Shown here: positions 57,105-64,000 of the stretch, piece by piece | Layout of the letters: each line of letters starts with the position of its first letter | Numbering within the stretch: position 1 is the stretch's first letter | DNA from: Alphaproteobacteria bacterium | GTDB lineage: Bacteria; Pseudomonadota; Alphaproteobacteria; UBA6615 | DNA length: 64,000 nt | NCBI GenBank assembly: GCA_009694135.1 | Contig: SHVS01000004.1 | Location: 1-64,000, forward strand | Direction: 5' to 3' | Notes under the pieces: generated by a model | What the model was told of the DNA's origin: nothing | The model's database searches: none | What the model saw: the letters and a program-made list of their open reading frames with translations, nothing else | Program-made: the position numbers and the translations under genes

Positions 57105-57505
57105 CGTGGTCGCGGCGCTGGGGTGAGGCGCGTCGTCGGCGGATCGCCGCGAAAGCCCGAGGCGCGGCCCCAGGGTCCGGCGCTGCGCACCTCGACCCAG
57201 TCATAGGCGACGGTCGTTTCGGCCTGCGCCACCAAGCGCCCGTCCTGCTGCAGGACGACCAGGATGCGCCAGAAGGGATCGCTTTTGCGTAGCGTGCAAG
57301 ACACGCCCTTGCCGGTAATATTCAGGGTCTTCGGCGTCGCCGCGGTGAAGCGCACGTGCTCGACGCCGAGCGTAGCGGTCAACACGGTGCATTCGCCCTC
57401 GAGCGTCAGCGCCGGCGTGCCGCCGAGCACCAGCCGGAATTCGGCCGCGGCGGCGACCGGGCTCGCGAATATGGTTAATGCCAGGAGCGTGAGCACGCGA
57501 TTCAT
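57101..57505 (-). CDS. small exported protein of unknown function, antisense within the trp cluster
   Basis: The protein has 134 residues with a good signal peptide ([21 protein letters not shown]) and a beta-rich mature part with two cysteines (GECTVLT and GVSCTLRK), possibly a disulfide, ending in a Pro/Arg-rich tail. It points against trpE and trpG, and its stop overlaps the trpE stop by four bases. Family not recognised. The signal peptide and tail-to-tail packing support a real gene, but it has no visible link to tryptophan synthesis. Confidence 0.6.
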   Translation of the reverse strand: MNRVLTLLALTIFASPVAAAAEFRLVLGGTPALTLEGECTVLTATLGVEHVRFTAATPKTLNITGKGVSCTLRKSDPFWRILVVLQQDGRLVAQAETTVAYDWVEVRSAGPWGRASGFRGDPPTTRLTPAPRPR

Positions 57506-57615
57506 GCTCCGCAGGATACACCAAACCGGCCAAACATTGCCTTGGCCTGTTACGGTCGGCTACACTTGCGCCTGGCTCGCGCGGGGCGCGCGCCAATTCC
57601 GCCGGATGTGGCCGC

Positions 57616-58230
57616 ATGTTTCTGCTGATCGATAACTACGACAGCTTCACCTATAACCTGCTGCATTTCCTCGGCGAGCTGGGGGCGGCGGTCGAGGTGC
57701 GGCGCAACGATGCGCTCGGCGTGGACGAGGCGCTGGCGCTCGCGCCGGAAGTGATCGTGCTCTCCCCCGGCCCGTGCGACCCGGACAAGGCCGGCATCTG
57801 CTTGGCCCTCATCGCCGCCGCCGCCGAGCGTCGCGTGCCATTGCTCGGCGTGTGTCTCGGCCATCAGGCGATCGGCCAAGCCTTTGGCGGCAAGGTCGTG
57901 CGCGCGGCGACGCCGATGCATGGCAAGCTGTCGCGCATCAATCATCGCGGCACTGGGTTGTTCAAAGGCGTACCGAGCCCATTCACCGCCACTCGCTATC
58001 ACTCGCTGATCGTCGAGCGCGCGACCCTGCCGGCGAGCCTCGCCGTCAGCGCCGAGACCGACGACGGGCTGATCATGGGACTGGAACACCGCAGCCTGCC
58101 GATCTGGGGCGTCCAGTTTCACCCGGAAAGCATCGCGTCCGAGCACGGCCACACACTCCTGGCCAATTTCATCGAATTGGCCACCGGGCGGAAGGCACAG
58201 CGCATGCCGAAGCATGTGCGGGCCGCATGA
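57616..58230 (+). CDS. trpG: anthranilate synthase component II (glutamine amidotransferase)
   Basis: The protein has 204 residues, a class I amidotransferase: [34 protein letters not shown], nucleophile Cys 80 in [17 protein letters not shown], and the His-Glu pair in [15 protein letters not shown]. Supplies ammonia to TrpE. Its TGA overlaps the trpD ATG (ATGA). It is 110 bases from the antisense gene upstream. Confidence 0.96.
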   Translation: MFLLIDNYDSFTYNLLHFLGELGAAVEVRRNDALGVDEALALAPEVIVLSPGPCDPDKAGICLALIAAAAERRVPLLGVCLGHQAIGQAFGGKVVRAATPMHGKLSRINHRGTGLFKGVPSPFTATRYHSLIVERATLPASLAVSAETDDGLIMGLEHRSLPIWGVQFHPESIASEHGHTLLANFIELATGRKAQRMPKHVRAA

Positions 58231-59276
58231 GCGCACCCGAAGTCAATCCGGCGAACCTCAAGCCCACGCTCGCGCGTGTGGCGACGGGGCATAGTCTTTC
58301 GCAAACCGAGGCCGAGCAGGCCTTCGAGATCCTGATGTCGGGCCTGGCCACGCCGGCGCAGATCGGCGGCTTGCTCATGGCGCTGCGCGTACGCGGCGAA
58401 ACCGTGGACGAGATCACCGGCGCGGCCCGGATCATGCGCCGGAAAGCCATCCCGATCGAAGCGCCGGCGGGCGCGATCGACACCTGCGGCACCGGCGGCG
58501 ACGCCAAAGGGACGCTGAATGTTTCGACCGGCGCGAGCCTGGTGGTTGCCGCCTGCGGTGTGCCGGTCGCCAAACACGGCAATCGCGCGCTGTCGTCCAA
58601 GACCGGCGCGGCCGATGTACTGGGCGCGCTCGGCGTCAATATCGACGCGAATTTCGCGCTGGTGAAGGAAACACTCTGGAATAACAATCTGTGTTTCCTC
58701 ATGGCCCCGCGCCACCACACCGCGATGCGCAATGTCGCCGGGCCGCGCGTCGAGCTTGGCACGCGCACGATCTTCAACCTCATCGGGCCGTTGTCCAACC
58801 CGGCCGGGGTCAAGCTTCAGCTTGTCGGCGTGTTCGCGCATGAATGGGTCGAGAAACTGGCGCAGGTATTGGCCAATCTCGGCAGCGAGCGCGCCTGGGT
58901 GGTGCATGGCGCCGACGGACTCGATGAAATTTCGACCACCGGCGTGACCCATGTCGCCGAACTCGATCGGGGTAAGGTCCGCAGCTTCGACATCACGCCG
59001 GAAGATGCCGGTCTGCCGCGCGCCAAGCTCGCGGATTTGCTTGGCGGCGATGCCAAGGACAACGCCGCCGCGATGCGCGCCCTGCTCGCCGGGCAAAAGG
59101 GGCCATTCCGCGATATCGTGCTGTTCTCCTCGGCGGCGGCGCTGATCGTCGCCGACCGGGCGAGCGATTTGAAAGCGGGCGTCAAGCTCGGCGGCGAAGC
59201 GATCGACAGCGGCGCGGCCAAGACCGTGCTCGATCGCATGGTCGCAATAACCAACCGGGCGGTGAGTGCGACATGA
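58227..59276 (+). CDS. trpD: anthranilate phosphoribosyltransferase
   Basis: The protein has 349 residues. Glycine-rich PRPP site [41 protein letters not shown], and [15 protein letters not shown]. Attaches phosphoribose to anthranilate. The ATG at 58227 is chosen for its overlap with trpG and the conserved N-terminus; the frame is open far upstream inside trpG without meaning. Overlaps trpC by four bases. Confidence 0.96.
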   Translation: MSAPEVNPANLKPTLARVATGHSLSQTEAEQAFEILMSGLATPAQIGGLLMALRVRGETVDEITGAARIMRRKAIPIEAPAGAIDTCGTGGDAKGTLNVSTGASLVVAACGVPVAKHGNRALSSKTGAADVLGALGVNIDANFALVKETLWNNNLCFLMAPRHHTAMRNVAGPRVELGTRTIFNLIGPLSNPAGVKLQLVGVFAHEWVEKLAQVLANLGSERAWVVHGADGLDEISTTGVTHVAELDRGKVRSFDITPEDAGLPRAKLADLLGGDAKDNAAAMRALLAGQKGPFRDIVLFSSAAALIVADRASDLKAGVKLGGEAIDSGAAKTVLDRMVAITNRAVSAT

Positions 59277-60079
59277 GCGATGTTCTCGAGGAAATTTGCG
59301 CCGACAAGCGCGTGCATATCGACGGCTGCAAGGCTGAGGTTCCGCTGGCGGTTTTTGAGAAGATTATTAAGCTGCAATCTCCGCCGCGCGGCTTCGCCCG
59401 CAAGCTTGAGGAGGCGGCGGAGGCCATGGGCTTCGGTCTGATCGCCGAGCTCAAGCGTGCCTCGCCGTCGAAAGGGCTGATCCGCACCCATTTCGATCCC
59501 CCGGCAATGGCGCGCGCCTATGCCGAGGGCGGAGCGACCTGCCTGTCGGTGTTGACTGATGTTCCGTTCTTTCAGGGCGCGGACGAACATCTGGTGACTG
59601 CCCGCGGCGCGGTCGCATTGCCGGTGCTGCGCAAGGATTTCATGCTCGACCCGTATCAGGTTTACGAAGCGCGTTCGCTTGGCGCCGATTGCGTCCTCCT
59701 GATCATGGCGGCGATCGACGACATGACGGCGCAGCTGCTGGCGCGCGTCGCCAAGGATCTCGGCATGGATGTGTTGGTCGAGGTGCATGATACCGCCGAA
59801 CTCGACCGTGCGCTTGGCCTGGATGCCAAGTTGATCGGCATCAACAACCGCAACCTGCATACGATGATTGTCGATCTGGCCACCACGGAAAAACTGGCGT
59901 TGGGGGTGCCCAAGGATCGCCTGATCGTTTCGGAAAGCGGGATCAGCAACCGCGGCGATATCGACCGCCTGGTCGCGGCCGGCGCCCGCGCGTTTCTCGT
60001 TGGCGAGACGCTGATGCGGCAGAAGGATCTCGCGGCCGGAGTGCGCAGGCTGCTCGCTCCGGCACAGGCGACGGTGTAA
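59273..60079 (+). CDS. trpC: indole-3-glycerol phosphate synthase
   Basis: The protein has 268 residues, a TIM barrel: LIAELKRASPSKGLIR (catalytic Lys), LSVLTDVPFFQGADEHL, PVLRKDFMLDPYQVYEARSLGADCVLLI, and IGINNRNLHTM, VSESGISNRGDI. It is monofunctional, lacking a fused PRAI (TrpF) domain; trpF is not in the window. moaC follows by 3 bases, a common alphaproteobacterial order. Confidence 0.96.
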   Translation: MSDVLEEICADKRVHIDGCKAEVPLAVFEKIIKLQSPPRGFARKLEEAAEAMGFGLIAELKRASPSKGLIRTHFDPPAMARAYAEGGATCLSVLTDVPFFQGADEHLVTARGAVALPVLRKDFMLDPYQVYEARSLGADCVLLIMAAIDDMTAQLLARVAKDLGMDVLVEVHDTAELDRALGLDAKLIGINNRNLHTMIVDLATTEKLALGVPKDRLIVSESGISNRGDIDRLVAAGARAFLVGETLMRQKDLAAGVRRLLAPAQATV

Positions 60080-60082
60080 CGC

Positions 60083-60562
60083 ATGGCCCGGTTATCGCAT
60101 GTCGATGCCGAGGGCAAGGCGCGCATGGTTGATGTCGGCGACAAGGCCGAGACCGACCGGATCGCGAGCGCGCGCGGCTCGGTCTTGATGCAGCCCGCGA
60201 CGCTGGCGCTGATCCAAGAGGGCGGCATGCCCAAAGGCGACGTGCTGGCGGTCGCTCGGCTCGCTGGGATCATGGGCGCCAAACGCACCAGCGATCTGAT
60301 CCCCCTCTGCCACCCGCTCAACCTGTCCAATGTCGAGGTCGAGCTCACGCCTGATGCCAAGCGCAGCGCGATCGATATTTCCGCCACGGCACGGCTGCAA
60401 GGCCGCACCGGGGTGGAGATGGAGGCGCTGACGGCGGTGAGCGTGGCCGCGCTTACGATTTATGACATGTGTAAAGCGGTCGATCGCTCGATGCGTTTGA
60501 CCGACATCCGGCTAACCTACAAGAGCGGCGGCAAATCGGGGATTTTTCAGGAAAAGTCATGA
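60083..60562 (+). CDS. moaC: cyclic pyranopterin monophosphate synthase MoaC
   Basis: The protein has 159 residues. It forms cyclic pyranopterin monophosphate for molybdenum cofactor. Motifs [59 protein letters not shown] are all present. Overlaps moeA by four bases (ATGA). Confidence 0.96.
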   Translation: MARLSHVDAEGKARMVDVGDKAETDRIASARGSVLMQPATLALIQEGGMPKGDVLAVARLAGIMGAKRTSDLIPLCHPLNLSNVEVELTPDAKRSAIDISATARLQGRTGVEMEALTAVSVAALTIYDMCKAVDRSMRLTDIRLTYKSGGKSGIFQEKS

Positions 60563-61782
60563 TCACCGTCGAGGAGGCGCAAGCGCGCGTCCTGCAGGCC
60601 TTCGCGCCCCTCGCCGCCGAAAGCGTCGCGCTCGATCGCGCCTCTGGCCGCGTGCTCGCCGCTGATTTGACTGCACGACGGTCGCAGCCGCCGGTCGCCG
60701 TGTCGGCAATGGACGGCTATGCCATCCGCGCTGCCGATGTGGCCATGCTTCCCGCGCGCCTGAGTGTCATTGGGGCCGCCCCGGCCGGGCGAAAGTTTAC
60801 CGGGACGCTCGGTGCTGGCCAGGCGGTGCGGATCTTTACTGGCGGCAGCGTACCAAGCGGCGCCGACGCTGTTGTTATCCAGGAAAACGTCGTTTCCGAG
60901 GACGGTTCATTTATCCGTGTGCTTGACGGCGTGTCGCGTCCGGGGGCCAATATTCGCCTGGCCGGACTTGATTTCACGGTCGGCGACCGGTTGCTGACTG
61001 CTGGGCGGCGTTTAACCGCGCCCGCTATTGGGCTGGCGGCTGCGATGAATTTGGCTGACCTGCCGGTACGACGGCAGCCGCGGGTTGCCATACTTTCGAC
61101 CGGCGACGAATTGGTCATGCCGGGTGAGTCGTCCATCGGCGAGGATCGCATCGTCGCCGCCAATGGCTTCGCGCTCGCCGCCTATGTGCGCGATTGGGGC
61201 GGCGAGCCGGTCGATCTGGGGATCGCACGCGATTCGATTGCGGAGCTCAAGGCCGCCGCCGCCGGAGCGGCCGGCTGCGATCTGCTGGTGACCAGCGGCG
61301 GGGCCAGCGTCGGCGAGCATGATCTGATCCAGCGCGCGCTGGGAGAATCCGGTTTTGCGCTCGAGTTCTGGAAAGTCGCTCTACGCCCAGGTAAGCCGTT
61401 CATTTTCGGAAAGATCGGTGCCGTTCCGGTTCTTGGCCTGCCCGGGAATCCGGTGTCCGCGCTGGTTTGCGCGCTGCTCTTCCTGCGCCCGGCGATCGAC
61501 CGATTGCTCGGGCTCGACCCGCCCGGGATTGCAGAGATGTCTGTGACGCTGGGGCGCGATTTGCCGGCCAACGACCAGCGCCAAGACTACATGCGCGCCT
61601 CCATAAAGCGCGACGCTCGCGGAACTTTTGTGGCGACTCCGTTCGAGCACCAGGACAGTTCGATGCTTTCGGTTCTGGCGCGCGCGGATGGCCTGGTCAT
61701 TCGGCCACCGAACGCGCCGGCGGCGCGAAAGGGCGACCCCGTTCACCTGCTGCCTCTCACCGAACGCGCATTCGGCGCTTGA
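60559..61782 (+). CDS. moeA: molybdopterin molybdenumtransferase MoeA
   Basis: The protein has 407 residues, which inserts molybdate into adenylylated molybdopterin. Motifs [89 protein letters not shown]-type segment. Final gene of the trp-moa unit. Its stop is directly followed by the lexA promoter. Confidence 0.95.
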   Translation: MITVEEAQARVLQAFAPLAAESVALDRASGRVLAADLTARRSQPPVAVSAMDGYAIRAADVAMLPARLSVIGAAPAGRKFTGTLGAGQAVRIFTGGSVPSGADAVVIQENVVSEDGSFIRVLDGVSRPGANIRLAGLDFTVGDRLLTAGRRLTAPAIGLAAAMNLADLPVRRQPRVAILSTGDELVMPGESSIGEDRIVAANGFALAAYVRDWGGEPVDLGIARDSIAELKAAAAGAAGCDLLVTSGGASVGEHDLIQRALGESGFALEFWKVALRPGKPFIFGKIGAVPVLGLPGNPVSALVCALLFLRPAIDRLLGLDPPGIAEMSVTLGRDLPANDQRQDYMRASIKRDARGTFVATPFEHQDSSMLSVLARADGLVIRPPNAPAARKGDPVHLLPLTERAFGA

Positions 61783-61807
61783 CGCTATTCTGGAACTAAA
61801 CTAGAAC
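61779..61807 (+). promoter_or_regulatory. lexA promoter with overlapping SOS box (GAAC-N7-GAAC)
   Basis: TTGACG (61779-61784) and TAGAAC (61802-61807) are separated by exactly 17 bases and match the sigma-70 consensus at 5 of 6 and 4 of 6 positions. GAAC at 61793-61796 and 61804-61807, seven bases apart, form the alphaproteobacterial LexA box (GTTC-N7-GTTC on the other strand). The box covers the spacer and the -10, as expected for autorepression. Transcription would start near 61814. Confidence 0.8.
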
Positions 61808-61904
61808 ACGCATCAGGGTTGCCGGTTTGTTCTGGACTTCAGGGGCTTCACATGGGGTGAACCCCGGGGCCGGAAGGGCGGCGCCGCCACGAAGCGGGTC
61901 CTCG

Positions 61905-62618
61905 ATGCTCACGCGCAAACAGCACCAGCTACTGCTTTACGTCAGCGAGTTTCTCTCCCGGCAGGGTGTTTCGCCCTCCTTCGAGGAGATGAAGACGGCG
62001 CTCGGCCTGCGGTCCAAATCAGGTATCCACAGGTTGATCACAGGCCTGGAAGAGCGCGGTTTCATCCGTCGGCTACCGCATCGGGCGCGTGCGCTCGAGG
62101 TCCTGCGAACGCCCGATATGCAGAATGCGCCCACGCGTAGTGCTGCTGCCGGCTTCGCGCCCAAGGTCATTCAGGGAGATTTCCGCCGCGTGGCGGTCGA
62201 GCGCAGCAGCCCGCGCAGCGATGGTGGCGCAAGCCATGTGGAAGTGCCCATTCTCGGCAAGATTGCCGCCGGCACGCCTATCGAGGCCTTGCGCCAGACG
62301 GATATCAACATCGCGGTGCCGGCCGAGATGCTGCGCCGCGGCGAATATTTCGCTCTCTCGGTCGATGGTGATTCGATGGTCGACGCCGGCATTCTCGACG
62401 GCGATACGGTGATCCTCGAACGCTGTGACGATGCCGAGACCGGGGCGATCGTCGTCGCCATGGTCGATGGCTCGGAGGTAACGCTCAAGCGTCTGCGCAA
62501 GCGGCTCAATTCAGTCGCTCTCGAGCCGGCCAATCGCAACTACGAAACCCGCATCTGCGGCCCCGAGCAGGTTACGGTGCAGGGGCGGCTGGTCGGGTTG
62601 ATTCGCTCCTACCACTAG
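61905..62618 (+). CDS. lexA: SOS transcriptional repressor LexA
   Basis: The protein has 237 residues: N-terminal winged HTH (MLTRKQHQLLLYVSEFLSRQ, PSFEEMKTALGLRSKSGIHRLI), a long linker, and the S24 peptidase domain with cleavage site Ala122-Gly123 (KIAAGTPIEA), catalytic Ser157 (DGDSMVDAG) and Lys195 (VTLKRLRK). RecA-stimulated self-cleavage releases SOS genes, including its own (see its promoter). The ATG at 61905 starts the HTH; a longer start is unsupported. The last 47 bases overlap the comEC tail on the other strand. Confidence 0.96.
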   Translation: MLTRKQHQLLLYVSEFLSRQGVSPSFEEMKTALGLRSKSGIHRLITGLEERGFIRRLPHRARALEVLRTPDMQNAPTRSAAAGFAPKVIQGDFRRVAVERSSPRSDGGASHVEVPILGKIAAGTPIEALRQTDINIAVPAEMLRRGEYFALSVDGDSMVDAGILDGDTVILERCDDAETGAIVVAMVDGSEVTLKRLRKRLNSVALEPANRNYETRICGPEQVTVQGRLVGLIRSYH

Positions 62619-64000
62619 CGCTCAGCCCGCCGGTGCCTGACCACGGACGCGTGCCGCCGCCAGCGGCGCGATCGCGGATGGTGCCGTCGGCAAGCCAGAG
62701 CGCATGGCTGCCCGTGCGGCGTAACGTACGGCCGTCGATAACAAGCCGCGGTCGCGGGCAAGCGCCGAACACCATCTCAGTCGTGATCAGCACATCGGCG
62801 CGCCGGCAGTCTTCATCGATGGCCGCCGGGGAACGCACCAAGGCCACCATCAAGCCTGCGGTCTGGTAGCTACAGCCGGTGGAATCTCAGGCGAGCGCGC
62901 CGCTTGTTCCTTCGCCGTTGCGCGGGAATACGCCGCCCCCGGATTTGACGCCGTCGCGCTCCAACCACACAAGGCGGTCGAAGCCATGGCTGCGCGTGGT
63001 CGAAAACAGTAAGCCTCCGCCAACTGCGCGCACCGCCACGAGACCGCCATCGTCAGAAACGAGCACATCCGGCGGCGGCGCCCTGAGGCCTAGAAAAACT
63101 GCGCCAGCGATCACCGGCACGCCCAGCAGCCGCCAAGGGCGTTTCCACAGGCAAAGCCACACCAGACCCAACGCGGCGAGCGGGAGCGGCCAGGAATCGA
63201 GTGCCGGCACGAGATGGGTCGCTCCTGGCCAGGCGGCGACCGCGCGTGCACAGGCGTTGATCAGATCCAAGCCATAGGACATCGGCAGGAGGCCGTATTC
63301 TTCGAGGCCGAAGGGCATCAACAGGAAGGTGGCGATGATCCAGGGCATCACCCACAGCGAAGTGGCCGGGATGGCGACAGCATTGGCAGCCAGCCCGTAG
63401 ACCGCGATCCGATTGAAATGGAACAATCCGATGATCCCGGTGGACAGACCGGCCACGAGCGAACTGACCACCATGGACGCGACATAGAGCGACAGCTTGG
63501 TTGGCCCCGGCAGGGTTTTCAGCCAAAGTTTTAACCTCGGACCGATCGCCTCATAGGCTGCGATCAGAGCCAGCATGGCGGCGAATGAGAGCTGAAAACT
63601 GGCGCCAAGTAGGGCTTCCGGTTCGAGCAGCAGCACGCCGATCGCCGCCCAGGCGAGTAAGCCGATTGAAAGCGCGATGCGGTCGACGAACACGCCGAAC
63701 AGCACGATTCCGGTCATCAAGAATGCGCGCTCGGCGGGTACCTCGGATCCTGACAGCAAGAGATAGGCGAAACCGGCCAGAGTGGCGGCACCGGCAGCCC
63801 ATTTCTTGATCGGGAAGCGCAGCGCCACAGCCGGGACCAGGGCCAGGAGAGCGCGCAGCGCGAAGAACACCAGACCGACAATCAATCCGATATGCAGCCC
63901 TGAGATCGACAGCAGATGCTGCAACCCGGAATCGCGCATCGCGGTAATGAGCTCTTTCGGCATCGCCCCGCGTTCGCCCATCATCAAGGCGGCTGCCAAG
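62572..64000 (-). pseudogene. comEC: ComEC/Rec2 DNA uptake channel, 3' part, with an in-frame TGA
   Basis: The gene enters from beyond the right edge. The competence domain is clear (MMGERGAMPKELITAMRDSG, LLSISGLHIGLIVGL, RFPIKKWAAGA, followed by about seven spans), then the C-terminal metallo-beta-lactamase-like part. At 62889-62887 an in-frame TGA stands where relatives have the Cys of a CDxxGC motif: GALA-stop-DSTGC. The same frame then continues with good homology (VRSPAAIDEDCRRADVLIT, PRPRLVIDGRTLRRTGSHALWL) to 62572. So a TGC-to-TGA change is likely; without it, 475 codons lie in the window. If read as a stop, the protein ends at 62887. The first part of the gene is not in the window. 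Confidence 0.8.

Noticed and set aside
62860-62889. Selenocysteine insertion at the comEC TGA
   Set aside because: Only a weak three-base-pair stem (CTG...CAG) is visible downstream and no Sec genes are in the window; nonsense mutation or error is simpler.

Overview
The window reads as chromosomal DNA of a GC-rich alphaproteobacterium, possibly a Rhodospirillales-like or uncultured lineage. The evidence is gene order: a pdhA-pdhB-pdhC-lpd-lipA run with a lipoyl domain fused to E1 beta, bifunctional ispDF, ntrB-ntrC-ntrY-ntrX-trkA-hfq-hflX, mltB-rlpA-dacA-tmk-holB-metG-tatD, eno-kdsA-pyrG-secG-tpiA-ppiD, and trpE-trpG-trpD-trpC-moaC-moeA-lexA-comEC. The lexA promoter also carries an alphaproteobacterial SOS box (GAAC-N7-GAAC). 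I see no rRNA, tRNA, CRISPR array or insertion sequence.

Positions 1-18000 are the accessory part. After a broken TPR/O-GlcNAc-transferase-like gene comes a set of exported and membrane proteins of the type found with PQQ-dependent alcohol dehydrogenases and lanthanide uptake (the ped and lut clusters). They are two small c-type cytochromes, an ABC-2 permease, an ABC binding protein, a YVTN beta-propeller, a cupredoxin-like protein that has lost its copper ligands, a complete NitT/TauT-type ABC transporter, and a further ABC ATPase that is the probable partner of the distant ABC-2 permease. Beside them is a four-gene membrane module (10221-12970) that I do not recognise as a described system: a MotA/TolQ/ExbB-like channel protein, a single-span protein with a YfaP-like periplasmic domain in the place of ExbD, and two tandem paralogues with two membrane spans. 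A NosR-like flavo/iron-sulfur membrane protein and an ApbE flavin transferase follow, with no nos genes in the window. No PQQ dehydrogenase and no TonB receptor lie in the window, so the substrate of this locus is inferred, not shown.

Positions 18000-43700 are conserved core: pyruvate dehydrogenase and lipoate synthesis; a ubiquinone-binding START protein; CinA-type amidase; PgpA; IspDF; two nitrogen two-component systems; TrkA; Hfq; HflX; MazG; a metallo-beta-lactamase phosphodiesterase; TatD; MetG; and the DNA polymerase III delta-prime subunit.

Positions 43700-44480 hold a thymidylate kinase gene of clearly lower G+C (about 40-43% on two hand-counted lines, against 73% on a line of the next gene). 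It occupies the normal tmk position, which suggests replacement in place by a foreign copy. Positions 44490-64000 return to core: peptidoglycan enzymes (DacA, RlpA, MltB), FtsB, enolase, KdsA, CTP synthase, SecG, TpiA, PpiD, tryptophan biosynthesis, molybdopterin biosynthesis, LexA, and a ComEC that runs off the right edge and is interrupted by an in-frame TGA.

Three genes carry a frameshift or nonsense codon (TPR/OGT-like, outer-membrane protein, comEC). They may be real lesions or assembly errors; reads would decide.
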